This document shows positions 15,836 through 23,963 of a DNA stretch of 61,857 nt, one piece after another (positions within the stretch are counted from its first letter, which is position 1; each line of letters opens with the position of its first letter). The notes beneath the pieces are model-generated. The model was not told where the DNA came from. It worked only from the letters and a program-made list of their open reading frames with translations, and did not search any database. Both the position numbers and the translations under genes were made by a program. This stretch comes from Kofleriaceae bacterium (GTDB taxonomy: Bacteria > Myxococcota_A > Polyangia > Haliangiales > Haliangiaceae), in NCBI GenBank assembly GCA_024762925.1, contig JANTGM010000025.1, positions 1 to 61,857 of the forward strand, written 5' to 3'.

Positions 15836-16531
15836 GCGACCGTAGATTTCGGCGGCCACAATTTCATCCGTTGAGCGGAGTGTCACGACAATCGTGTCCG
15901 CCTTTTCATTGACCGATGTTGATGTCTTTGGCAGCGAAAGTGGACTATGAGGCATGAACTTTCTGTCATAGCCGAGCTTCGCGGCTCGAGCTTGCTGGCA
16001 CGCCATCGAAGCGGTGAGCCACTCCTCGGTGAGGCCAGGCACCTTGCGTAGCGTGATGGTGGCGCCGCGGAGTTTTCCCGATTCGCGATACTCCTCGACC
16101 TTCAGGATGTCTGGAACGCGGGACAGTGGACTTCTCTTCTGCTCGATCTCCGTGAGTCGGGCGCAGGTGTGGGCTTCCAGCTCGATCAGAGCCTTTGCCC
16201 ACACGCGATGGTCCCTGGCCGCCTTTCGATTCGCCTCGGCATCGCGCATGTGTTTGGAGTTGCGCTCAGCTTGCGTCCAACACGGCATCATCACTTTGGT
16301 GCGCTCACCTCCGCTGTAGAGCGGCTCCTGTCCTTGATCGATGCATCGCGTATCGTCCGTGCCGTCTGTTGGCTCCACGCTCTGCTCGTCCAACTCGGCT
16401 GCCCGCTCGTGCTCTAGGGCATCTCGTTCGTGCTGCTCGGCCGACATGGGAGTTGTGTGCTTATGCTTTGCGGCTGGCGACCCGCAGGCCGCAAGTGCGC
16501 CAAGGGCGACTAGGATGGTTGATGTACGCAT
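15806..16531 (-). CDS. Hypothetical lipoprotein, helical
   Basis: The 241-residue product has a lipoprotein signal (MRTSTILVALGALAACG, Cys16). A His/Glu-rich helical stretch follows (QHERDALEHERAAELDEQ), then segments with isolated cysteines (DTRCIDQG, MMPCWTQAERN, AHTCARLTEIEQ, SMACQQARAAKLGY) that may form disulfides. A C-terminal region (DTIVVTLRSTDEIVAAEIYGR) looks like an alpha/beta element. The family is not recognised. It is convergent with, and overlaps, the HAD gene. Confidence 0.7.
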   Translation of the reverse strand: MRTSTILVALGALAACGSPAAKHKHTTPMSAEQHERDALEHERAAELDEQSVEPTDGTDDTRCIDQGQEPLYSGGERTKVMMPCWTQAERNSKHMRDAEANRKAARDHRVWAKALIELEAHTCARLTEIEQKRSPLSRVPDILKVEEYRESGKLRGATITLRKVPGLTEEWLTASMACQQARAAKLGYDRKFMPHSPLSLPKTSTSVNEKADTIVVTLRSTDEIVAAEIYGRSARVLAEQE

Positions 16532-16565
16532 AGGTCTACTCTCGGAATTCTTGAGGGGTTGAGTT

Positions 16566-17456
16566 CTATGGAAGTGGCCCGCCTAGCTCTGTCGCTGGAA
16601 AGTGCGAGGCTGCTCGCATGGCGTGATCCATGAGTTCGTCGTCGAGCCCAAATGCGTCACGGGTCGTGCCGAGAAATGCCACTTCACGCCAATCGGCCTT
16701 TCCATCGGCCAGACAAATGATCATCATGTAGACGGTTGTCCAGTAGCGGTCCGTCGGATTGGAAATGACTTTGGCAGCTTCTGCGATGGCCTCTGGCAAG
16801 TCCACATCGCCAACGCGTTCAAAGGCGGCGACGATAGCATCGTTGAGTTCGTCAGAGCTCAGCACCGCCATATCGGGAATTGAGCCAAGCACGGCGCGCA
16901 CGCCGACAAGCTCCTCATCGTGAATCTCGCCGTCAGCCGCAGCCATGAGTGCCATGCAATCGACAAAGCGCGGCATGAGCTCACGCATATGCTCGGCTCG
17001 TTCCTCTACGGTTTGCAGGCCGCTATCGCTGCGAACCCCATCGAAGATGTCTTTCGCGGTTTCATCATCAAGGCGAAGTGCTGCCTGCAGGCCATCGAGA
17101 AATCTGATTTCAGACTCGGGAAGCTGCCCATCTGCCACACAAATCTCACACGCCATTGCATAGGCGAGCTGTTGGTGCATGCGTCCATTGAGGCCGTTGG
17201 CGATTGCTTCGAGTCTAGCCATCCCGCCACCAGCATCGCCAATCGCGTCGGCTGCAATGTCGATGAGTCGTCCACGCGCGTCGCTCGTGAGTTCGCGAAA
17301 GAGTTCATTCTCAGCGAGAGTGCGATCGAGAGTCGCGAGTTCATCCTCGGTGATGTCGCCATCTGCGCCCATCGCTGCCAGCATTGTCTCAATTAGAAAT
17401 CTGCGAGGGTCGGTCTCGTCGACGCCACCGCCAAACATTTTTCGTAGGAAGCTCAT
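16566..17456 (-). CDS. TerB-like (tellurite-resistance fold) domain protein, two copies
   Basis: The 296-residue, very acidic, all-helical product holds repeated TerB-type elements: FLIETMLAAMGADGDITEDE near residue 20, YAMACEICVADGQLPESE near 100, DCMALMAAADGEIHDEE near 170 and MMIICLADGKADWREV near 245. The DG(x)I/L-xxxE pattern is the TerB/DjlA N-terminal hallmark and may bind divalent metal. It is cytoplasmic by lack of any signal. A good Shine-Dalgarno (AAGGAGA) precedes the ATG. Its role is unclear; no other ter genes are nearby, so tellurite resistance should not be assumed. Confidence 0.75.
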   Translation of the reverse strand: MSFLRKMFGGGVDETDPRRFLIETMLAAMGADGDITEDELATLDRTLAENELFRELTSDARGRLIDIAADAIGDAGGGMARLEAIANGLNGRMHQQLAYAMACEICVADGQLPESEIRFLDGLQAALRLDDETAKDIFDGVRSDSGLQTVEERAEHMRELMPRFVDCMALMAAADGEIHDEELVGVRAVLGSIPDMAVLSSDELNDAIVAAFERVGDVDLPEAIAEAAKVISNPTDRYWTTVYMMIICLADGKADWREVAFLGTTRDAFGLDDELMDHAMRAASHFPATELGGPLP

Positions 17457-17500
17457 TGGGGTTTCTCCTTGGTCGCGGGGGATTCTTCTTGCTTGAAAGA

Positions 17501-18069
17501 CTACTTCCTGAGGAATGCAAAGAAGCGTTCGGGAAGGTTGTCGAATACTAGCGCCTTCTTGCAGATATGACAGTGCACAGGTGGCGGCTTCACAGTTCTT
17601 GACATGCGTTGCACGAGTTTGCTCTCAATTAGCCGGGATTCCTCGCGATCACAGGTGGCACAGAAGTATGGAGCCTGCATCGAGACGACCTGTCCTGAGC
17701 CAATGCTCATGAGACACCATGGCAGCCTGGGCGGCGAACGCCAGTGAGCAGTTTCGAAGGGAAATTGAAGCCGCCTCCCGTTGTTCGGCGAAGAGGCACC
17801 AGGAGCGCATGCCACACGAACTGAGAACCGTCACGCCCTGCATCGTGACGTCAATGTGGCCCTTGAGCTGCTCGATCAGCGGGGCCAACGTCCGTTCGCT
17901 CGTTGAAACCGGCTTTGCTGAACGACTGTCACACCTTCGCTTCTCTCGTTTTCGGAGAGTTGGTAGAGTGAGAGTTTTACCAAGAGCGCTCGGGCGAGAA
18001 CCGGCGTCTGTCCAAACTTCAGTCCAACCAGGAGTCCTTCTTCGTCGGGTGTTTTGCGGCATCAGACAT
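17501..18069 (-). pseudogene. Frameshifted STAS-like protein with C-terminal Cys motifs
   Basis: Good protein sequence is spread over different frames on the minus strand. From ATG 18069 (MSDA) the frame shifts near 18055 into KTPDEEGLLVGLKFGQTPVL...LSENERSEGVTVVQ, shifts near 17925 to SFSKAGFNERTD, shifts near 17892 to LAPLIEQLKGHIDVTMQGVT...SCGMRSWCLF...NCSLAFAAQAAMVSH, and shifts near 17708 to SIGSGQVVSMQAPYFCATCD and on to the stop. The rebuilt product of about 185 residues resembles STAS/anti-sigma-antagonist-like proteins (SCGxRxW, NCSxA, APYFCxxCD) seen in myxobacteria; the CxxC pairs suggest zinc binding. One base missing and three extra would restore the frame. Either the gene has decayed or the sequence has local errors. 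Confidence 0.6.
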
Positions 18070-18248
18070 ACTTTGCTTTCAATGCCGTCGTGTGTTTCAC
18101 CACCATGGCGCAGCGTAATACCCACGGGGCCGAGCGCGATGGATTAGGGGCAAACGATGCTCAGTGCCTCATTTGCCATGCATGCACAAGTGAGGGTATC
18201 AGGTCTGGCTGCCGCTTTCCGGTATTGACTCGTACAAGCGGGTGACAG

Positions 18249-19229
18249 GTGTTGGCGCGCCCAAGGACCCATGAGCTAAGCTGTACATTCGTGAGAGTTC
18301 TGGCCCAGGCGCCTGCCTTTGCGCAGAAACACAAGACCGCCGCTTTGGTGACTCTGGTTGCTACCCAGGGTTCTACTCCGAGGCATATTGGGACCCGGAT
18401 GCTTGTGAGCGAAGATGGAGCACAAGTTGGAACGATCGGCGGAGGTCGCGTGGAACTCGAAGTGGTTCGACGTGCGCAAGACGTCGCCAGCTCGGGAGTG
18501 ATCGCACACACCACACACAATCTGGTTCGCGACCTCGGCATGTGTTGTGGAGGCACCATGGAGTTTCTTGCTGAGCCTTTGCACCCATGTCTTCCTGCAA
18601 TCGAAGGGGCGGTGGCTCGTCGGGCAGCGCGCCTTTCCACTTGGCTCGAAACCGATCTTGCCATGGGTGGTCTCACGCTGCGAACCGAGGCACCCAGCCA
18701 CAAGGACCAGGTTCTTTGCATTGCCATTCATCCAAAACCTCGCGTCGTGTTGCTTGGTTGTGGCCACCTTTCCCGGGCGATAGGTCCCCTGGCCGGGCAA
18801 CTTGGATTTGAGGTGGTGATTTGCGACGACAACGAAACATCTGCCATTGATTCACTACCGAGTTGGGCTGATCAAGCTGTGCCGAGTTTCTCTTTGCGAG
18901 ACATCGAAGAAGCAGTGGGCCCGCTAGGCGCACAAGACTACGTTCTCGTTCTTACCAGAGACCATGGCATTGATCAGCAGATTATCGAGTCCTGTCTCCC
19001 ACGCGTTGATTCGCTCGCGTACCTTGGGCTCATTGGAAGTCTCGGCAAGATTGGACGCTTTCGAAAACGCATCTTGGCTAAGAACATTGCTACCGAGGAG
19101 CAATGGGCAAAGCTGCACGGACCCATCGGTCTTGATATTGCGGCAGAGACACCATTGGAAATCGCTGTTTCAATTCTTGCCGAGCTGGTGCGGGTAAAAA
19201 ATACCGCAGGAGTGGGAGCGAAGGTTTGA
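18249..19229 (+). CDS. xdhC: XdhC/CoxI-family molybdoenzyme maturation protein
   Basis: XdhC proteins bind the molybdenum cofactor and sulfurate or insert it into xanthine dehydrogenase-type enzymes. Both family domains are visible: the N-terminal part with ATQGSTPRHIGTRML, VGTIGGGRVELEV and DLGMCCGGTMEFL (Cys pair), and a C-terminal Rossmann part with VVLLGCGHLSRAIGPLA, YVLVLTRDHGIDQQI, YLGLIGSLGKIGRF and GLDIAAETPLEIAVSIL. The frame opens with GTG at 18249, but GTG 18291 (MRVLAQAPAF) may be the true start. Its last bases overlap the MobA-like gene (TTGA). No molybdenum hydroxylase gene is present in this window, so the client enzyme must be encoded elsewhere. Confidence 0.85.
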   Translation: MLARPRTHELSCTFVRVLAQAPAFAQKHKTAALVTLVATQGSTPRHIGTRMLVSEDGAQVGTIGGGRVELEVVRRAQDVASSGVIAHTTHNLVRDLGMCCGGTMEFLAEPLHPCLPAIEGAVARRAARLSTWLETDLAMGGLTLRTEAPSHKDQVLCIAIHPKPRVVLLGCGHLSRAIGPLAGQLGFEVVICDDNETSAIDSLPSWADQAVPSFSLRDIEEAVGPLGAQDYVLVLTRDHGIDQQIIESCLPRVDSLAYLGLIGSLGKIGRFRKRILAKNIATEEQWAKLHGPIGLDIAAETPLEIAVSILAELVRVKNTAGVGAKV

Positions 19230-19816
19230 AGACTGGCTGCGTGATCCTAGCTGCGGGCGCAGGGAGGCGACTGGGAGGCGTGAACAAGGCGCTCCTTTCA
19301 TGGCGCGGACAGACGTTTCTTCAGAGCATTGTCGCGCGACTCGACGAACTGGGTGATGTGCGGAGTGTTGTTGTTGTGGCGGCGCCCCACGGGGCCGAAA
19401 CCGAAGCCGTTGCGAGCGAACTCGGCATCGCATGCCTTCATAACGGAAACCCCGAACGAGGCATGGCAAGCTCGGTTTCGATTGGTTTCGCTCATGCCAT
19501 GGAGAATTTTTCCAGGGATGCTTGCTGGCTGTGGCCGGTGGATGCACCAGGGGTGGATATCTCGACCCTCAGGGCTCTGCGTAGACAAGCCTGTGTCAGT
19601 AAAATTCTTACTCCACGATTCTCTGGCCGAGGCGGGCATCCAAGCTTGGTTGGGCGGGCGATATGGCCCGAGCTGCAAGCCTGTGAGAGCGAAGCTGAGG
19701 GCGCCCGAACCGTCTTTCGGCGAGACGAGGCTCGGCGCCTCTTTGTAGAGGTCAACGACAAGGCCGTTCGAAACGACATCGACTCCCCTGCAGATTTGGA
19801 GGCGCTTTCGTGCTAG
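19226..19816 (+). CDS. MobA/MocA-like nucleotidyltransferase
   Basis: The 196-residue product has the sugar-nucleotide transferase fold: VILAAGAGRRLGGVNKALL at residues 6-24 (GxGxRxG and the catalytic Lys), MASSVSIGFAHAM in the middle, and WLWPVDAPGVD with the metal-binding Asp. It ends with RNDIDSPADLEAL. MocA-type proteins attach CMP to molybdopterin to form the MCD cofactor for xanthine dehydrogenase-family enzymes, which agrees with the xdhC partner upstream. Translation begins at a TTG overlapping the xdhC stop by four bases. The exact nucleotide and substrate are inferred from context. Confidence 0.8.
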   Translation: MKTGCVILAAGAGRRLGGVNKALLSWRGQTFLQSIVARLDELGDVRSVVVVAAPHGAETEAVASELGIACLHNGNPERGMASSVSIGFAHAMENFSRDACWLWPVDAPGVDISTLRALRRQACVSKILTPRFSGRGGHPSLVGRAIWPELQACESEAEGARTVFRRDEARRLFVEVNDKAVRNDIDSPADLEALSC

Positions 19817-20826
19817 CTCCTGCGCTGCGGTTGTTCGTCTTGCTGGGGCCGCTCACACTTGCTTTGATGGCTTCGTGTGGCAGTAAGTCACGCGGAACCT
19901 CAGTCTTGCCCGCATCCTCAGAAGAACAGGCCGATCTAGGGCTGGACGAGCTTCGCAAGAGTCTTGAATCCACCGTTCTCGAAAACTACGATCAACTCAA
20001 CAATGGCAATGTGGAGGCGCTGGTCGATGGTGTTGCCGTTGACCGCAGCCTGCAGATGATTGGCATTACGGCAAAAGACGTGATCGCCAGCAAGGCTGGC
20101 GAGGCACTGCGCAAGGATCGTCGACTCTTCAAAGATCGCAATCCCCGAATCTTGAGCAAGAATCTCGATGTGCATCTATCGAGGGACGGCTCGGTGGGAT
20201 GGGTCTATGACGAAGCGAGTTTTCGCGTGGACTTTGAGGGGCGCGAGGCTTCCATTCCAATTCGGTCCACCGCTCTCTACGTTCGCGACGTCGATCGTTG
20301 GGTGCTCGCTGCCGAGCATCTCTCATATGAGATACCAATAAGCGACGTCTTGCGATTGGCAGCTCAGGGGAATCTCACAGCACCGGCGCGAGTCAAGATT
20401 GACTATGGCGGAGCACGTGAGCGTGCTGCACCACTCATCGGCCTGGTTGGTCTCTTCGTGAATGTTGGAGCACCAGACTCTCTTGCGGGTGGCCGAAGCG
20501 ACACTCTCATTCTGCTCCCTGGGCAAGAGCGTGAGTTTCACAATACTGTCGCGCCAGCACTCTCATCGCTTTTTGGCGACGGCACTACCGTTGCGGTCAA
20601 AGGGTTTCGCATCGAGATCGCAGAGTCAAAACGCGTTGCATGGATGCTTGCCGCTCTCTCGATCAAGACCAGGTACAACGGTGATGCCATCAGCATTCCT
20701 CTTCGCGCCAGTTTCGTCTTTGAACGCGAGAAGCTCGCCGAGTGGGGGCTTGTGCAGGCGCACATCTCGGTTGGACTCAGCGAAGAGCAGGTAGGCTCGC
20801 ATGTCTTTGGCGTTCCGTTGCGCTAG
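19810..20826 (+). CDS. Lipoprotein with NTF2/SnoaL-like domains
   Basis: The 338-residue product begins at GTG 19810, overlapping the previous stop by seven bases. A lipobox (LALMASCG, Cys near residue 23) marks it as a lipoprotein. Two regions, about residues 55-180 and 205-335, each have a helix followed by beta-strands (ENYDQLNNGNVEALVDGV, RSTALYVRDVDRWVLAAEHL; SLFGDGTTVAVKGFRIEI, LRASFVFEREKLAEWGLVQA) and read like calcium/NTF2-like stress domains that were duplicated. Function unknown. Its position after xdhC and the MobA-like gene is probably only operonic convenience. It meets the ferritin-like gene tail to tail with four bases shared. Confidence 0.7.
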   Translation: MLAPALRLFVLLGPLTLALMASCGSKSRGTSVLPASSEEQADLGLDELRKSLESTVLENYDQLNNGNVEALVDGVAVDRSLQMIGITAKDVIASKAGEALRKDRRLFKDRNPRILSKNLDVHLSRDGSVGWVYDEASFRVDFEGREASIPIRSTALYVRDVDRWVLAAEHLSYEIPISDVLRLAAQGNLTAPARVKIDYGGARERAAPLIGLVGLFVNVGAPDSLAGGRSDTLILLPGQEREFHNTVAPALSSLFGDGTTVAVKGFRIEIAESKRVAWMLAALSIKTRYNGDAISIPLRASFVFEREKLAEWGLVQAHISVGLSEEQVGSHVFGVPLR

Positions 20827-21743
20827 GTTTCTTCCTGCAATTCGCGGTGACTGCGCGTGGTTGGGAGCGTTCGAAATTCTACGACCCTCGGGTCCTTGAG
20901 ATAGATGTCTGTGAGCCGTTTCTTGGGCGCGCCACCTGGCAGCAGACGCCGCACCAATCGCAGTGGCAGAAGCGCCGTGTTGCCAACTGCCGCTGGGGTT
21001 TTTCGTCCGTACGCCTCCGCCACACAAGCAGCTTTCTTGATGGATGAGATTTTTTTTAATGGCTTGTCGATGATGCCGATGCGCAACAGACGCTCCTCCG
21101 CGACTTCACTGATATGAGCGAGAAACTGTGGCAGTTGGCCAAAGACCGGATGAGCGGCGGGAAAGCGTTTCTCCATATAGGTTGCAAGCTTTGCAACCGC
21201 CCAGAGTGAGACGAGATTGATACCCAAAAGCTGCCGCTTTAGGTGGGGCTGTGCCGTGATTGCCTTGATTGTCTCCTGCTCGCCAAACTCGACGTGTCGC
21301 TCTTCTTGAACCACCGCACGCTTCAAGATCTCAACGCTGGGGCTGTGGTCGAGGGTGTCGATGAAGGCGTAGAAGGCAGTTAGTACAAATCCCTCACCAG
21401 AGGCCATTTCGATTGCGCAGTGCTCCGCCCAGGACCCACCAATCATGCCCGAGCTCATAAAGCGCACGACAGGATGAGCAGGCTTGGGCTCCATGTCCAT
21501 CATGTTGAGCATGCGGAGAAAATTGTCGACGTGCTGCATCTCTTCGAGAGACTGTTTGGCGAGAAACCGGGCCGCATTCAAATCGGGAGCCTGGTAGAGC
21601 CAGTGGCCGCATTGGATGCCCGTCATTTCGCCGTACAGAAACTGCGCGATGGCCCACTCAATTGCCTCCTTGTCGCGCACCGGGTCGAGCTTAGCGCCGC
21701 CAAAGTCAAAGGCAATTTCATCGCGAGTGAGTAACATGGCCAT
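20823..21743 (-). CDS. Ferritin-like diiron-fold protein
   Basis: The product has a four-helix-bundle pattern with diiron ligands: ExxxH in SLEEMQHVDNFLRML near residue 68 and EERHVEFGEQE near residue 150, with further Glu in EMTGIQCGHW and EMASGEGFVL. It may be an oxygenase-like or desaturase-like diiron protein rather than an iron store; the substrate is unknown. Starts at 21743 (MAMLL) and 21737 are both possible; GGGG about ten bases upstream fits 21737. It is the last gene on this strand after the nucleoside operon, 75 bp beyond the DUF423 gene. Confidence 0.75.
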   Translation of the reverse strand: MAMLLTRDEIAFDFGGAKLDPVRDKEAIEWAIAQFLYGEMTGIQCGHWLYQAPDLNAARFLAKQSLEEMQHVDNFLRMLNMMDMEPKPAHPVVRFMSSGMIGGSWAEHCAIEMASGEGFVLTAFYAFIDTLDHSPSVEILKRAVVQEERHVEFGEQETIKAITAQPHLKRQLLGINLVSLWAVAKLATYMEKRFPAAHPVFGQLPQFLAHISEVAEERLLRIGIIDKPLKKISSIKKAACVAEAYGRKTPAAVGNTALLPLRLVRRLLPGGAPKKRLTDIYLKDPRVVEFRTLPTTRSHRELQEET

Positions 21744-21818
21744 ACCCCGAGTATAGAGAAGTCGCACCGAGAGACGATGGTTTTCTCGGTCGGCAAGCTT
21801 CGCTCTATGGATCGCGCA

Positions 21819-22175
21819 CTAGGATCCGCGGGCCAGGGGGATGAGAGCCAGCCAGCCAGCTGCCATCGCCAGACCGCCGATGGGTGTGACGGGTCCAAGC
21901 CATTTCTGCCCTGTTAGGACCAGCAGGTAAATGGACCCAGAGAACCCAACGATGCCGATGGTGAAGAGGCAGGCGGGAAGTGTCACCGAGCGACCTGTCG
22001 CTTTCGCAAAGAGAGCCAGAGCCAAAAGCGCGATGGCGTGTGCGAGATGATAGGACGCGGCCGTGTGCCAGTTTGCCAATCGCTCGGGACTGACTTTGTC
22101 GGTCAGGCCATGGGCACCGAAGGCCCCTATGAAGATTGCCGTGCTTCCCATAGCTGCTGCGACGTACGTCCACAT
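21819..22175 (-). CDS. DUF423 small membrane protein (YgdD family)
   Basis: The 118-residue, four-helix membrane protein matches DUF423 by its opening (AAAMGSTAIFIGAFGAHGL), the middle segment WHTAASYHLAHAIALLAL, and the later GFSGSIYLLVLTGQKWLGPVTPIGG-type block. The family is widespread, integral to the inner membrane and uncharacterised. It lies 21 bp downstream of the amidohydrolase gene and so belongs to the nucleoside salvage transcript, though no link to that pathway is known. Confidence 0.9.
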   Translation of the reverse strand: MWTYVAAAMGSTAIFIGAFGAHGLTDKVSPERLANWHTAASYHLAHAIALLALALFAKATGRSVTLPACLFTIGIVGFSGSIYLLVLTGQKWLGPVTPIGGLAMAAGWLALIPLARGS

Positions 22176-22196
22176 AAGAATCGTTCCTAGGTCTTT

Positions 22197-23522
22197 CTAG
22201 AGTCGAGCAAAGAGTCTGTCGGCCTGCGACTGCGCGTCTCTAAGGGTTTTCGTCTTGTCGAGGGTGAGGATTTCCTTATCACGAATCAGAACTTTGCCAT
22301 CGACAACGACATGCGTCACGTCGCTCGATGACGCAGAGTACACCATGGTCGAGTAGGGGTTGCTCATGGGAATGCAGTGAGCTCCGGAAACATCGACAGC
22401 AATGACGTCGGCTCGCTTGCCCACCTCAAGGGAGCCAATCGTATCCTCCAGCCCGAGTGCTGCGGCTCCTCCAAGAGTGGCGAGTTTTAGAACCTGTGAC
22501 GCTGGCATTGCATTGGCGCCAACGCGCGGTTTGTGAAGGAGCGCCGCCAGTCGCATCTCAACAAATGCATCGAGGGTGTTGTTGCAGGGGGCGCCGTCGG
22601 CTCCGATACTCACTTTGACGCCCGCATCTAGTAGCTCGGGAATTTTCGCGTAGCCCGATGCAAGTTTCATGTTCGAAGACGGGCAGTGCAAAACATGGGT
22701 ACCAGTATCCGCAAGAATCTTTCGCTCCGTGTCGTTGAGCCAGACACAGTGCGCGAGACAGACATCGTCCCCAGTGAATCCTAGCTTGTGCAGGAAGGAC
22801 AGGTTGTCCATGCCCTTGCGGCGTTTCACTTCGGCAATCTCGCTTCGGTTTTCGCTGGTGTGAGTGTGCAGTCGCGCACCACTCTGTCTTGCGAGTCGCA
22901 CACTTTCCTGCATCAGTTCATCGGTGCAGGAGAGGACGAATCGTGGAGCGTAACCGTAGCGGAGTCGGTCGTTGGAGCGCCCGTGCCATGCTTTGCAGAG
23001 CCGCTGACTCTCATCGAGTGACTCCTTGGTACCCTCACGCAATCCCGACGGAATTGCTTCGTCTTCCTCATCCATCATTGCCTTGCCGATGGTCGCGCGA
23101 AGTCCAGCGATTTGAGCAGCTTCAAAGAGCGCATCGCTGTGATGCACGGTTCCCATGTCCAATATGGCCGTCGTTCCACTCTGCAGAAGTTCGAGGCATG
23201 CAAGATTTGCTGAGGCAGCAAGGTCTTCGCGAGTGAGTGCTCCCTCGTATGGCCAAACAACTTTGTGCAACCAGTCGAGCAACTCCATGTTGTCAGCGCG
23301 ACCACGGGCCAGGGTTTGGCACATGTGCACATGACTCTGCACCAGGCCGGGCGTTACCAGACAGCCCTCTGCGTTGATGATGCTGTAGTCGTTGGTTTGT
23401 GGCGTGTAGTCGCCACCCACTTGCACTAGGATGCCATCGACAGAGGCGACATCACCGGTCGCAATCGAGAAGGCGGCGTCCATGGTAAGGATCGTGCCGC
23501 CGCGCAAAATGACTTCAGACAT
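22197..23522 (-). CDS. Amidohydrolase, nucleoside/adenine-type deaminase (MtaD/DadD-like)
   Basis: The 441-residue product is a metal-dependent hydrolase of the 5'-methylthioadenosine/S-adenosylhomocysteine/5'-deoxyadenosine deaminase group. Ligands are visible: His64 and His66 in GLVQSHVHMCQTL, His221 and Glu224 in HTHTSENRSE, His258 in LAHCVW and Asp309 in SIGADGAPCNN. The enzyme should deaminate an adenine nucleoside or a related base. Its place at the end of a cdd-punA-deoA-deoC operon supports nucleoside salvage. The exact substrate (5'-deoxyadenosine, SAH/MTA, guanine or another base) cannot be fixed from sequence alone. It follows cdd with a 15 bp gap. Confidence 0.85.
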   Translation of the reverse strand: MSEVILRGGTILTMDAAFSIATGDVASVDGILVQVGGDYTPQTNDYSIINAEGCLVTPGLVQSHVHMCQTLARGRADNMELLDWLHKVVWPYEGALTREDLAASANLACLELLQSGTTAILDMGTVHHSDALFEAAQIAGLRATIGKAMMDEEDEAIPSGLREGTKESLDESQRLCKAWHGRSNDRLRYGYAPRFVLSCTDELMQESVRLARQSGARLHTHTSENRSEIAEVKRRKGMDNLSFLHKLGFTGDDVCLAHCVWLNDTERKILADTGTHVLHCPSSNMKLASGYAKIPELLDAGVKVSIGADGAPCNNTLDAFVEMRLAALLHKPRVGANAMPASQVLKLATLGGAAALGLEDTIGSLEVGKRADVIAVDVSGAHCIPMSNPYSTMVYSASSSDVTHVVVDGKVLIRDKEILTLDKTKTLRDAQSQADRLFARL

Positions 23523-23537
23523 ATTCTTAATCGTGGG

Positions 23538-23963
23538 TTACGGGGTTATGTGCTCGCCACGAAAACCGTGCGGCAAGAGTTCGGCAAGGCTAAAATCACG
23601 GCGTTCGTCTTTGAGGTTCACCAGGATGATCCGTAGCTCGGAGGGCACGTGGCAAAACTCATTGATGGTTTGCCGACACAGTCCACACGGAGCGGCTGGT
23701 GGCGAGCTTTGCGTTACGATAGCGACGGTCTGCAAGTCGCGATGTCCTTGGCAAACAGCGGCTGCGATGGCGTTTCGCTCAGCGCAGATGCACAGGCCAT
23801 ACGACGCATTCTCGACATTGGCACCAGTGAAAACGGCTCCATCTGCAGTCACGATAGCGCAACCAACGTTGTAGTTGGAATATGGCGCATACGCACGCTC
23901 CCGAGCGTCTTTCGCCAGGGCAATGAGCTGATCATCGCTTGTGGGCGTATTGGGGCTGCTCAT
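23538..23963 (-). CDS. cdd: Cytidine deaminase
   Basis: This 141-residue homotetrameric-type cytidine deaminase converts cytidine and deoxycytidine to uridine and deoxyuridine. The substrate-binding start is AYAPYSNYNVGCAI, the catalytic zinc site is C60-A-E62 (LCICAERNAI), and the second zinc pair is PCGLCRQ (Cys93, Cys96). Length is standard for the short form (about 130-140). Its ATG overlaps the punA stop as ATGA, so the pair is translationally coupled, and its product can feed the pyrimidine phosphorylase encoded upstream. Confidence 0.95.
   Translation of the reverse strand: MSSPNTPTSDDQLIALAKDARERAYAPYSNYNVGCAIVTADGAVFTGANVENASYGLCICAERNAIAAAVCQGHRDLQTVAIVTQSSPPAAPCGLCRQTINEFCHVPSELRIILVNLKDERRDFSLAELLPHGFRGEHITP

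Noticed and set aside
16566-17456. Tellurite-resistance operon
   Set aside because: Only a TerB-like fold is present; terC, terD/E/Z and other ter genes are absent, so the resistance label would be unsupported.
17649-18125. An intact 158-residue minus-strand protein in this place
   Set aside because: Only its C-terminal half is protein-like; the best protein sequence lies in different frames, which fits a frameshifted gene better than one intact frame.
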